This document shows, one piece after another, positions 21,487 to 30,800 of a stretch of DNA of 64,000 nt. The stretch is from Streptomyces resistomycificus (GTDB taxonomy: Bacteria; Actinomycetota; Actinomycetes; Streptomycetales; Streptomycetaceae). How positions within the stretch are numbered: the first letter of the stretch is position 1; each line of letters opens with the position of its first letter. The stretch is taken from positions 248,001 to 312,000 of the forward strand of contig NZ_KQ948994.1 of assembly GCF_001514265.1 (NCBI RefSeq), written 5' to 3'. Under the pieces are notes generated by a model. It was not told the origin of the DNA. It searched no databases and was given only the letters and a program-made list of their open reading frames with translations. The position numbers and the translations under genes were made by a program.

Positions 21487-24183
21487 TCACTGACGGCGAC
21501 GGAAGCGACGGGCGCGGGGCGCGGGGAGGGTGAGTGTCCTGGTTAGTTCGCTGTCGGCGAGGTCGGGGAAGGGCATGCCGGCGGCGTGGTGATGGGTTCG
21601 GGACTGCTGGAGGGTGTGGAGGACGTCGTTGTGCCAGCCTGCCGCGCCGTAGAGGCGGGCAAGGCGGAAGCTGGCTTGAGCGGCGCCGACATGGTCGCGG
21701 GGGCCGGCGAGGGCTTGCTCTGCCAGCGTGATGGCCTCGCTGAGGCGGTTTGCCTCGGCGTGCAAAAGGGCTTGCACGGTCAGTGCCCTGCTGCGGCCCC
21801 GATGGTCGCCGCAGGCGTCGGTCTCCTGAAGCCCGCGGCTGATCAGTTCGGCGGCAGCGTGGTCGCCCTCGTAGAGCGCCATGTCGGCCAGCCCCAGGGT
21901 GACCCAGGTGTGCCCGCGGTGGTCCCGGACAGCGTGTAGGAGCTGGGCGGCGTGCTCGTAGTGGGCGCGGGCCGCGGCCCACCGCGGATCCTGTGCGTCA
22001 CGGCTTGTGACGTGGCGCCCGGGCCAGGGGCCTGCGTACCAGCGGCGAGGGAGCGGGCAGCCGCCCACCGTGCTCTCCTTCTCGGTGTCGGCGCGGGTGC
22101 GTAAAATCCAGCCGACACCGCGGCTCTCCTCGTTGCCGGCGAACAGGGCCTCCGCTTCGTCGAGTTGGGCGAGGGCTTCGGAGTAGTGAGCGTGGTGCCG
22201 ACTGATCACCGCCTTCTCCCGCAGGGTCCAGGCCAGCCCGCGCTCAAGCGGCAAAGCTCTGAAGAGTCTCTCGGCCGCGGTGAGCGTTCGCGCCGCTACC
22301 CGCAGCGCGCCCTGCTGGCGTTGCAGGATTCCCAGGTTGCCCAGGGCGTCGCTCTCGCCGTATGCGTCGCCCGAGCTCTGGAAGAGAGCGATCGCTTCGC
22401 TGAAGCACTCTGCGGCCCTGCCCACGTCACTGCCGCCGTCACGCAAGGCTTCGCCGAGGTTGCGCAGCAGCGCGGCACGGGCCCCGCCATCCCCCAGACG
22501 GTCGGCCGCGTCCAGAGCGAGCTCATGGACCTGGCTGCTGATGTCCCAGCGCCACTGATGCTCGAGAGCGATACTCATCGCGTCGGTGATCTCCCAGCAC
22601 AGCTCCCACCACCCGCGAGCGTGAGCGTGGGCGACAGCTGCCACCAGCACGGCACGCTCGGCTTCGAACCACTCGACGGCCTCCCACACGTCACCCGCCA
22701 CAGCTTCTTCCGGCGGCGGACGGCGGACCGCCCCGTCGCGGCTGCTGTGCCGGGCACCGGCCGGCCGTAACTGCGCGTCGGCTGCGTCGGCCGCGCTGAG
22801 GAGAGCCCCCAGCAGACGCCGCACGGCGCTATCGGCCTCGTCCGCCGGCTGCTCGGCCGCTCGCTCCTTGGAGAACCCGCGCGTGAGATCGTGCAGCACG
22901 ATGCGCTGGCCGCCTGTCTCGCCGCGGCGAGCTTGCACGAGATGCACCAGCAGCAGTCCCTCCAGGCATTCGTCGGCCGTATCGGGGTCCACGCCCAGCA
23001 AAGGCGACAGCGCCCAGGCCGGTAGGTCGGGAGTGTCCAGGGCCGACAACAGTCTGAACGCACACCGCTGCAATGAAGGGAGCGCCTGATAACAGGCGAG
23101 GAAGACCGCGCGCACGCTGCGCTCGCCCAGGCTCAGCACATCCAGCCGCCGATGGTCGTCGGCGAGATCGCGGGCGAACGAGCCCACGGTACGTGCGGGA
23201 AACGTGGCCAGTCGCGCTCCCGCGATGCGCAGGGCCAGCGGGAGCCCGCCGCACAGACGGACCACGTCGCGACCTGCCTCGGGGTCCTCGTCCACCCGGT
23301 CCCCGCCGCCGATCCGTCTCAACAGATCCCAGGCGGTGCCCTCGTCCAGCCCCGGCAATGCGACGCGCTCATCCACGGCCAGCGTGGCAAGTACCTGGCG
23401 GCTGGTGATCAGGACAGCGCACGAAGACCCACCAGGCGTCAGCGCACCCACCTGCTGTTCACTGGCGGCGTTGTCCAGGACGATCAGTACACGCCGGTCG
23501 GCCGACTCCGTACGGAACTGACGTGTCCGTCCGGCCTCGTCATCGGGGATTCGTCCGCGCGGTACTCCCAGAGCCACCAGGAAGTCACCCAGGACATCGC
23601 CCACGGCAGCAGGACGTTCCTCCGCCCCATTCAAGTCGACGAAGAGCTGGCCGTCGGGGAAAGACGGCATCAGCTCATGAGCAGCCTGCACCACGACAGA
23701 TGTCTTGCCGATCCCGCCCGGACCGTGCACCAGGCACACCCTGCCCCCGCCTGGACGCTCAGCAGCCTCCACCAGCCGCACCAACTCCTGGCCGCGACCG
23801 GTGAAATCCGCCACCGCCGGCGGCAGCTGACGCGGGATGCCGGACGATTCCGGGAGAAGGGAATCGCTATGGGCGAGGACCGGAGTGTGCGGCGACAGCA
23901 GCACCCGCAGCTCCTCAACGCCTGCAGGATCCTCACCCAAAGCCCGTACCAGACGCCGTCGCAGCAGAGCCCGTGCAGCCGGAGAACGGCCCGCCTCCTC
24001 GACCAGAGCCGCGCCCTCCTCGCCGGGCAGCCGGCCGGCGATCCACCGGTACAGCCACCCCAGCCGGTCGGCCACCGACTGCTCCACACTCTCCATCGCG
24101 CGATCCGCCAGACCGGCACCCAGCCTCTTCGCAGACACGATCGCCAAGGCGACCACTGCCGCCACGAGCTCCTCGACCGTCAT
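21487..24183 (-). CDS. NB-ARC / TPR STAND ATPase
   Basis: An 898-residue protein. Residues about 1-110 are an alpha-helical N-terminal region (MTVEELVAAVVALAIVSAKR). The NB-ARC core follows: Walker A HGPGGIGKTSVV near 152, Walker B RRVLIVLDNAAS near 230 and the GGLPLALRIAG motif near 315. The C-terminal half is a tetratricopeptide array (ALLRNLGEALRDGG, ALGNLGILQRQQGAL, WVTLGLADMALYEGDHAAA). STAND proteins stay inactive until a ligand binds the repeats, then oligomerise; many act as regulators (AfsR-like) or immune sensors. No DNA-binding or toxic effector domain is recognised in its short N-terminus. The frame starts 15 codons earlier, but the ATG at 24183 gives the cleaner N-terminus. Confidence 0.85.
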   Translation of the reverse strand: MTVEELVAAVVALAIVSAKRLGAGLADRAMESVEQSVADRLGWLYRWIAGRLPGEEGAALVEEAGRSPAARALLRRRLVRALGEDPAGVEELRVLLSPHTPVLAHSDSLLPESSGIPRQLPPAVADFTGRGQELVRLVEAAERPGGGRVCLVHGPGGIGKTSVVVQAAHELMPSFPDGQLFVDLNGAEERPAAVGDVLGDFLVALGVPRGRIPDDEAGRTRQFRTESADRRVLIVLDNAASEQQVGALTPGGSSCAVLITSRQVLATLAVDERVALPGLDEGTAWDLLRRIGGGDRVDEDPEAGRDVVRLCGGLPLALRIAGARLATFPARTVGSFARDLADDHRRLDVLSLGERSVRAVFLACYQALPSLQRCAFRLLSALDTPDLPAWALSPLLGVDPDTADECLEGLLLVHLVQARRGETGGQRIVLHDLTRGFSKERAAEQPADEADSAVRRLLGALLSAADAADAQLRPAGARHSSRDGAVRRPPPEEAVAGDVWEAVEWFEAERAVLVAAVAHAHARGWWELCWEITDAMSIALEHQWRWDISSQVHELALDAADRLGDGGARAALLRNLGEALRDGGSDVGRAAECFSEAIALFQSSGDAYGESDALGNLGILQRQQGALRVAARTLTAAERLFRALPLERGLAWTLREKAVISRHHAHYSEALAQLDEAEALFAGNEESRGVGWILRTRADTEKESTVGGCPLPRRWYAGPWPGRHVTSRDAQDPRWAAARAHYEHAAQLLHAVRDHRGHTWVTLGLADMALYEGDHAAAELISRGLQETDACGDHRGRSRALTVQALLHAEANRLSEAITLAEQALAGPRDHVGAAQASFRLARLYGAAGWHNDVLHTLQQSRTHHHAAGMPFPDLADSELTRTLTLPAPRARRFRRRQ

Positions 24184-24636
24184 CGACCGCCCCCCGGTCC
24201 TCCGCTGTAGCAGTTGCGCCGCCCCCAAACGCGCTACCGCCGCCCGACGTCAGTCATGCCCAGAACGCCGCCAAACGGCACCTGGGCGCTCTTCCAATGG
24301 CTACCAGTGACGCTCCGCGCGGCTCCCTGCCGGAAGTTCGCGTCAACTGAGACCCGCTCAAGATCGCCGGCCGGGCGCCTGGTCAACCGCGCGCTCTCCG
24401 CAACGCGAGCTCCGGTGGAACGGAGCAGGCGCGGCCCGTCCGAGGTCCTGGCGCATCTTCCGAAGAGCGTGTGCAGCACGAATCGTCTGTCGTCAACTGC
24501 CGCAGCCGTCCTCACCCAGGAGCATCCCCGCTGAATGGGCTCTGAGCCTTTTCCAACGTCGGATGGTGACGGCGGGCGTGGTGGCTGGGCGGAATTCCGG
24601 TGGACATAGCAGCGTGCGTTGACCAGGATCACGGCC
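24184..24636. other. Divergent intergenic region, nothing recognised
   Basis: A 453-bp gap between the STAND gene and the GrpB-like gene. Short frames here have no family features and no ribosome sites. It must contain two promoters. Confidence 0.4.
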
Positions 24637-25182
24637 GTGTCAGAGCCCAGCGGCATCCACGTAGCCGACTATGACCCGAGCTGGCCCCGGCAGGCCGCCA
24701 CCGCCATCGATGCTCTCCGGGCAGCGGCGCCTGGGCTGCTCCTGAAGATCGAACACATCGGCTCGACCGCTGTCCCGGGACTGTCAGCCAAGCCCGTCAT
24801 CGACCTGATGGCTGCCGCCCACGACCTCACGCACGCTGCCCCCCACCAGGCGGCGCTCGCCGAACTCGGCTTCCACCCTCACGACAACAGGATGACTGAC
24901 CGGTTGCCGTACGTCCGCGCAGATAGTGGGGTCCGCAGCCATATCCTGCACGTGGTGACCCTGGAGAGTTGGCCTACCCGGAACCAGCGGATCTTCCGGG
25001 ACTACCTGCGCGCCCATCCCGAGGACGCGACCCGGTACGCGCACCTCAAGCGGGCGATTGTCGTCGCTGGTACGGGACCGGGTGAGTATGCGCGAGCCAA
25101 GACGGTGCTGGTGCAGGAACTCACCGACCGTGCTCGCGCACAACTCGGCCTGCCATCGGTACCCGTGTGGGAGAAGCAGTGA
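24637..25182 (+). CDS. GrpB/DUF427-clan nucleotidyltransferase-like protein
   Basis: A 181-residue GrpB-family protein. VADYDPSWPRQAATAIDALR near residue 10, then IEHIGSTAVPGLSAKPVIDLM (about 45-65) with the G-S-T and D-x-D-like residues of the nucleotidyltransferase fold, and FRDYLRAHPEDATRYAHLKR near 130 are all diagnostic. Family members are often fused to dephospho-CoA kinase; alone their role is not established. The GTG start was chosen for AGGA nine bases upstream. Confidence 0.85.
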   Translation: MSEPSGIHVADYDPSWPRQAATAIDALRAAAPGLLLKIEHIGSTAVPGLSAKPVIDLMAAAHDLTHAAPHQAALAELGFHPHDNRMTDRLPYVRADSGVRSHILHVVTLESWPTRNQRIFRDYLRAHPEDATRYAHLKRAIVVAGTGPGEYARAKTVLVQELTDRARAQLGLPSVPVWEKQ

Positions 25183-25299
25183 GTCCTTGCCAATCTGGCT
25201 GTGTGCAGGCTCAGTTGACAGGGGCTGCGTGCGAAAGGGGGTACAGCTCCTGGTAGATGGGTTGTCGACCAAGAGCAACCTGTCCGCTCGGAGCTTCGA

Positions 25300-25885
25300 G
25301 TGCGTGTCTACCTACCGGGTTTCGATCTGTCCAGCTCGACCCCGCGGTGCCTGTCCGACCTGCTGGTCGCGCGACAGCGCGAGCGAGGGACGCGGTGGCG
25401 CCGGCTTCCAACAGGCCGGCAGGCCCTGCTCGTACTGGCACATCTGCGGTGCGGACACACCTACGCCCAGCTCGCCCGCCGGTTTCGGCGTCGGGACCAC
25501 CAGGGCGTACCGGTACGTGGCCGAAGCCGTCGAAATCCTTGCGGCCCGCGCGTGGGATCTGGCCGCTGCTGTCCGGACGGCGGCCTGCAAGGTGTTCGTG
25601 ATCCTCGACGGGACGCTGCCGCCCGTCGACCGTATCGCCGCCGACAGATCAAGCACACGATCCCTGAACCCAGGGACCAGCGAGCCAACCGCCAACGGCG
25701 GGGTAGCAAGGGCGGCCGGCCCACCGGCTTCGACACAACGGTCTATCGGCGCCGCAATGAGGTCGAGCGCACCATTTCACCGGCTCAAGACGTTCCGCGC
25801 GGTCGCCACCCGCTACGACAAGCGGGCCTACGTCTTCCACCGGACGGTCACGGTCGCGGCGATCCGACGGTGGCTCCGCGCATGA
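25300..25885 (+). pseudogene. Chimeric transposase remnant
   Basis: The first part (VYLPGFDLSSS, TRWRRLPTGRQALLVLAHLR, then after a frameshift GVGTTRAYRYVAEAVEILA and CKVFVILDGTLPPVDRIAADR) is the N-terminal half of one IS5-type transposase. The second part (IPEPRDQRANRQRRGSKGGR, RRNEVERT, then LKTFRAVATRYDKRAYVFH) is the C-terminal end of another group. Two frameshifts and the loss of the middle make it inactive. It looks like two elements joined by deletion. Confidence 0.6.
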
Positions 25886-25900
25886 CCACCGCGTCCGCGG

Positions 25901-26437
25901 CTATACCTCTTCCGGGACCAAGACGCCGAGCTCGACTTCCTCGAAAACGCGTGACCACCAGGCTTCGTCATCCTCGAACACCCTCGGATCGCTCTGCCGG
26001 GCCCGCTCAATCACGTCTTCGACGTAGTCATCGTAGTCGTCGTCCGCTTCGCTCTTTCCCGAGCAGGCGAACGCCTCCCACACCTCCAGGACGTTCTGCA
26101 GACCAGCAACCGAAGAGTTGACCAGCCCGTACTGCTGGTCCCCATCGCCTTCGTAGCCGCGGACCATCCACACTTCACCGCTGTCGATCAGCAGCCAGTA
26201 CGTGTTGACGCCGTCCTCGAACACACCGAGGAACGCAGCCCGACCCGGCGGAAGGTCGCGGACATCCAGCTCCCGACCTGAGTCCCGCACGAACATGCGA
26301 TTGCAGTCGGCCGGCAACCCTCGCTCGACCAGCCCACACGCCGCCTCGCCGCCCACACCCATGCGCGCGAGAGAACTCGCGTCATATGGCAGCCACAGCG
26401 CGCTCGGCAACCGGCACCCCCTACTCGATCCGTCCAT
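25901..26437 (-). CDS. SUKH-family immunity-type protein
   Basis: A 178-residue acidic protein. LPSALWLPYDASSLARMGV, then the hydrophobic strand GRAAFLGVFEDGVNTYWLLIDSGEVWMV and VNSSVAGLQNVLEVWEAFA match the SUKH-4-like superfamily, whose members neutralise polymorphic toxins or bind partner proteins. The end is strongly acidic (SEADDDYDDYVEDV). No matching toxin gene is adjacent, only a transposase relic, so it may be an orphan left by a lost toxin or protection acquired from rivals. Confidence 0.65.
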   Translation of the reverse strand: MDGSSRGCRLPSALWLPYDASSLARMGVGGEAACGLVERGLPADCNRMFVRDSGRELDVRDLPPGRAAFLGVFEDGVNTYWLLIDSGEVWMVRGYEGDGDQQYGLVNSSVAGLQNVLEVWEAFACSGKSEADDDYDDYVEDVIERARQSDPRVFEDDEAWWSRVFEEVELGVLVPEEV

Positions 26438-26607
26438 CCGATCCTCTCAGACCGCGTGGACGACCCACCGGACGGGACCTAGTCGCGGTAGATGCCACGG
26501 ATCTAAGGGGCTGACGTCAACGGCCGGTAGTCATCGTTTCAGGTACGACCGAGCGCCAGTGAGCGCCTTGGTAGGCCAGTTGATCCCGGAGTGGGGGGCC
26601 GAATGCG

Positions 26608-27468
26608 GTGGACTGTTCGACCGAATCGGTGACATCGTCGGTGATCGTGACGGAGCACGGTTTCCTGGCGTTGGCGCCGCAGTACACCTCGACTTGTGAG
26701 CTGCTCTCGAGGGCGGCGCGTCGGCGGGGCATGGATGTAGAAGTACTCCCTGCCCAGGGCGGTGCGGGCACCGCCCTGGGGCATGGCGGCCACTACTATG
26801 GCGGCCCTAATTTCGCAGCGCGCGTCGTGGACGACCTTGAGATCGCGCTCTTGGAACCCACTGACGACTGGCTGACCGCACTGCCGTCTGAGTACACCGG
26901 ACGGCGTATTGCCTTGGTGACCCTGGGCGAGGCGCGCCGTCTGTCCCGGCCGACATTCGTCAAGCCGCCGAGAGACAAGAGCTTCCCAGCAGCCGTCTAC
27001 GCCAGCGGTAGGTGTCTCCCGCAAGGGCCGGAGCTGGCACCGGACGCGCCGGTACAGATCAGCGACGTGGTGAGCTGGGCAGCGGAGTTCCGCCTGTACC
27101 TCCTGGACGGCGAGGTCCGCACGGGTTCGCAATACGCCTCCTTCGGCCATCTCGACGCCGCGCCGCTGGCCGGGCACCGCCATGAGGACCCTGTCCTGGA
27201 GTTCGCGGACGATCTCCTGGCCACGTGCGGCGAAGGGCTGCCCAGCGCGGTGGTTGTGGACATCGGGCTCCTGGCCACACCTGAGCACGGCGCCGCCGAC
27301 CAGTGGGCGGTGGTCGAGGCGAACATGGCTTGGTTCAGCAACTGCTATGCCGCCGATCCTGACCGGGTCCTGGACGTCGTCCTGCGCTCAGCTGGTCCAC
27401 GGACACGGATCGCCGAGCGTGACCGCCGATTCTGCCGGAACCTCGAGAGCCCTCAACTGGCCGACTGA
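26608..27468 (+). CDS. ATP-grasp domain protein (DUF4343-like)
   Basis: A 286-residue protein. RIALVTLGEARRLSRPTFVKPPRDKSFPAAVY contains the lysine that would bind ATP. SWAAEFRLYLLDGEVRTGSQY and the end block GLPSAVVVDIGLL...WAVVEANMAWFSNCYA supply the E-x-N magnesium ligands near residues 248-250. This order fits ATP-grasp ligases acting on unknown amino or acid partners. GTG at 26608 follows a G-rich segment; a GTG at 26641 is the alternative. It is transcribed alone beside a truncated lipoprotein gene. Confidence 0.7.
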   Translation: MDCSTESVTSSVIVTEHGFLALAPQYTSTCELLSRAARRRGMDVEVLPAQGGAGTALGHGGHYYGGPNFAARVVDDLEIALLEPTDDWLTALPSEYTGRRIALVTLGEARRLSRPTFVKPPRDKSFPAAVYASGRCLPQGPELAPDAPVQISDVVSWAAEFRLYLLDGEVRTGSQYASFGHLDAAPLAGHRHEDPVLEFADDLLATCGEGLPSAVVVDIGLLATPEHGAADQWAVVEANMAWFSNCYAADPDRVLDVVLRSAGPRTRIAERDRRFCRNLESPQLAD

Positions 27469-27535
27469 AATGCAAGCGTGGCCAGTGCCAAAGACCCACC
27501 AAGGAGATCGGCTGGAGGTACTGGGAGACTGCCTC

Positions 27536-27793
27536 ATGACCTCGTTGACCTGCAGGGACTTCCTCACCGCCTGCGCCGTCACAACGTCCGCGCTCCTGCT
27601 CACCGCCTGCACCTCGGACAGCACAGACGCTAAGACGTCACCGTCTCCCACCCCTACAGCGACGGCGACCGCCAAACCCACTGCCGCGTCAGAGAAGAAG
27701 CTCACCGAGCAGGTCGAGGCGGCTCTCGCCGGCTTTCACAACGGGGATGGCGACCGCGGCAACTGCCGGCACCGACCCGCAAGCGAGCGTTAG
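27536..27793 (+). pseudogene. Truncated lipoprotein gene
   Basis: The 85-codon frame begins with a clear lipoprotein signal (LTCRDFLTACAVTTSALLLTAC, cysteine near residue 25). A Ser/Thr/Pro linker and SEKKLTEQVEAALAGFHNG follow, then low-quality sequence before a stop. Full-length relatives normally carry another folded domain after such a linker; here the frame ends just where the next gene's 3' region begins. It is probably a 3' deletion, although a small linker-only lipoprotein cannot be excluded. Confidence 0.5.
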
Positions 27794-27821
27794 GGTGCTG
27801 TGTTGATGCGGTGTGGTCCGG

Positions 27822-30800
27822 TCACATGGCTGGATGGCAGTCGTCTTGAGCGGACTGGATGTGCGGGTGGCGGGAGCGTTCCAGGGGGGTGAGAGTGGTG
27901 TCGATGGCCTCGCAGATGGTGCGGATTGCGCGGGCCGGGTCGGGCAGGTCGACGGTCCACAGTCCGACGGAACCGTCCGTGCCGATGGCCAGGGTCCGTC
28001 CGTCAGGGCTGAACGCCACTGTTTCCGGCGAGCGGGTCGGCATGGTGATTCTGACCTGGCCGGTGGCGAGGTCCCAGAGCTGGACCCCTCCGGCGCTGCC
28101 TACGGCCAGGGTGCGTCCATCGGAGCTGAAGCCCAGCGATGCCACCGCACCGACGGCGCTGTAGCTGTCCAGGAGCCGGCCGGTGCGCGCATCCCAGGTT
28201 TTCACGGACCTGTTGCTGCTGGTGGCCAGGGTGCGCCCGTCCGGGCTGAACGCGAGGGACAGCGGGCTCCGGCCACCCGGCTCGATGGTGCGCTGTGTAC
28301 GGCCGGTCGCGGTGTCGAGCAGAGTGACCTGTTCTCTGTCGGCCTCCATGTGCGCGACAGCAAGTGTGTGGCCGTCCGGGGTGAACGCCACCGCCCTGAC
28401 GGGTCCACCATCGGCGGTGTGGGCGGTGTGCAGTGCCCCGGTTGACAGGCGCCAGATCCGCACCGGGCCTTCCGCACCGACGACGGCGAGCCGTGTCCCG
28501 TCGGGACTGAAGACCGCCGTGTCGACGGCGCCGAGGGCACGGCTCTGGTGAAGGCGGCCCGTGACAATGTCCCGTACCTCGATCCCCCTGTCCTTGCCGG
28601 CCCTGGCAGCCAGGGCGCCTCCGGTCGGACTGAATCCCACGGCCCCGAGGCGATTGACCGGGAGGTCCATCTCCTCTCCCCGGAGTGCCGGGCCGGTGTC
28701 GAGCGCTAGCGCGGCTGCGCGCTCGCCGGTTCCGGCGTCCCAGAGCTGTACCGACCCACGCCCGGGCGGTCCTTGCCGAACCGTGGCCACCACGCGTCCG
28801 TCCTGACTGAACGCCATGCCCGCGATGTACGTGCCGGAAGGGCCGCGCAGAGTGGTCCGGGGACGGTCGCCGGGCAGGCGGTGGACACGGACGTCGGGGT
28901 CAAGGTTGCTGCTGGTGACCAGGGTTCGGCCGTCCGTATCGAGGGCAACTTGGATGACTCCTCGTCCGCGGTGGCCGACGGTCACGGTGGCCACCGCCGC
29001 GCCGGAGGCGGTGTCCCACAGTCGTACCGTGTCCCCGGGGCCGGGGACAGCTACCGTCCGCCCGTCCGGGGCGAAGGCCACTTCGTTCAACCCGACGGGA
29101 ACGTCGTTGAAGGTGTGCCGGACGATCCCGCTGGCCGTCTCCCGCAGTTGCACCGAGCCGTCGGTGCGGACCACCGCGTAGGTCCGGCCGTCAGGGCTGA
29201 AACCTACCGAGACGCCCTCGACCTGGCTGTCGTGGGTGGTCCGGATACGCCCGGTGGCCACGTCCCGCACCCGCACCAGTCCGTCACGGCCCGCCACGGC
29301 GACGGTACGTCCGTCGGGGCCGAAGGCGACCGCCTGCGGGTCGGGGTGGCTGGTGAAGCGGTGCCGCGTTCGACCGGTGGCCACGTCCCACACGCGTACC
29401 GCCAGCGCGGAGGCAGCGGCCACGGTACGCCCGTCCGGGCTGAAGGCCATCCCGCGTACCGCGCCGTCGGGGACGGCGAAGGTTCTGAGGGTTCTGCCGG
29501 TGACCGGATCCCACAGGGCCAGCCCGCCGCCACTGTCACCAGCCGTGGCGACGGCGAGGGTGCGTCCGTCGGGGCTGAACGCCACGACCTCGCTGACGCT
29601 GTGTTCGGTGTATGTGTGGCGGAGCCGGCCTCCGGGTAGCTCCCAGATCCGTATCTTGCCGTTCCTGCTGTGAGTGACGAGGGTGTGTCCGTCCGGGCTG
29701 AGGGCGAGGGAACCAACCGGTTCGGTGCCGCCGATCAGGCGCTTGCGCAGCGGTAGCGCCGCGGCGGCATACACGGCGGTGGTGGCTTCGCGGGTCGGGC
29801 TGGTCCGGTAGGCATGGACAGCGAGCAGTGCGGCGAGGTCTGGTTCGGAGTGCAGCAGTGCACTGGACTGGGCGGCAAGTTGGCGGGACTGGGCCTGGTG
29901 CCGGGCGGTGACCGCGTTCTGCCACTGCCCCACGGCGAGGCCGGTGGCGACGAGGGCGAGGCACAGGGCGGCGGTGACCGCGGTGAGCACCAGCCGATAG
30001 CGACGGCGGCCCTTCCGCTCGTGGTTCCTGCTGGCGTCGAGGAAGGTGTGCTCCAAGTCGGTCAGTTCCTCGCGGGATGCTCCGTCGAAGTGTTCCTGGG
30101 CGGCGGCGAGCCGGCTTCCCCGGCACAAAGCGCCCTCCTCGCGCCCCAGTTCCTGCCAGGCGTGGGCCGCCTGGGTCAGGTTCCGGTGCACACGCATTCG
30201 TTCGCGGTCGTCCTCGATCCAGCCGCGCAGCCGGGGCCAGGCCGTGATCAGGGCTTCGTGGGCCATCTCGACCATGTCGCCGTCCAGGGTGAGCAGCCGG
30301 GCACCGGCCAGTGCTTCCACCACCTGGGCGGTGTCGCCCCGGCCGGTGCCGGGCAGTTCTGCGCGCTGGACGGGACGGCGGGTGTCGGGAGTGCCGTCAC
30401 CGGGGACGACCATGCGCAGCAACACCCGGCGGGCGGCAGCCGCCTGGTCCTCGGTGAACCGGCCGTGGACCTCCTCGGCGGTCCTGGCGATCGCGCCGTC
30501 CAGGCATCCCGCTGCCTCGTACCCCGCCATGGTCAGTGTCTTGCCGCGGCGGCGGCGCCAGGTCTCCAGCAGCGCGTGGGACAGCAGCGGCAGTCCGCCG
30601 GGTTCGTCGGCGACCTCCTTGACCAGCCGGGCGGTCAGAGCGCGTTCCATGGTCAGCCCGGCGGCCGTGGCCGGCTTTACGACGGCGTCGCGCAGTTCCG
30701 CCGGGCTCATCGCTGCGGCCAGGAGGTTGGCGTCGCGCAGCGCGTCGGCCAGGTGACGGTGTTCGGCACAGCGGCCGTAGAAGTCGCCGCGCACCGCCAG

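Noticed and set aside
24214..24534. 106-codon plus-strand frame between the STAND and GrpB-like genes
   Set aside because: Low-complexity Arg/Pro/Thr sequence with no ribosome site; overlapping frames look the same.
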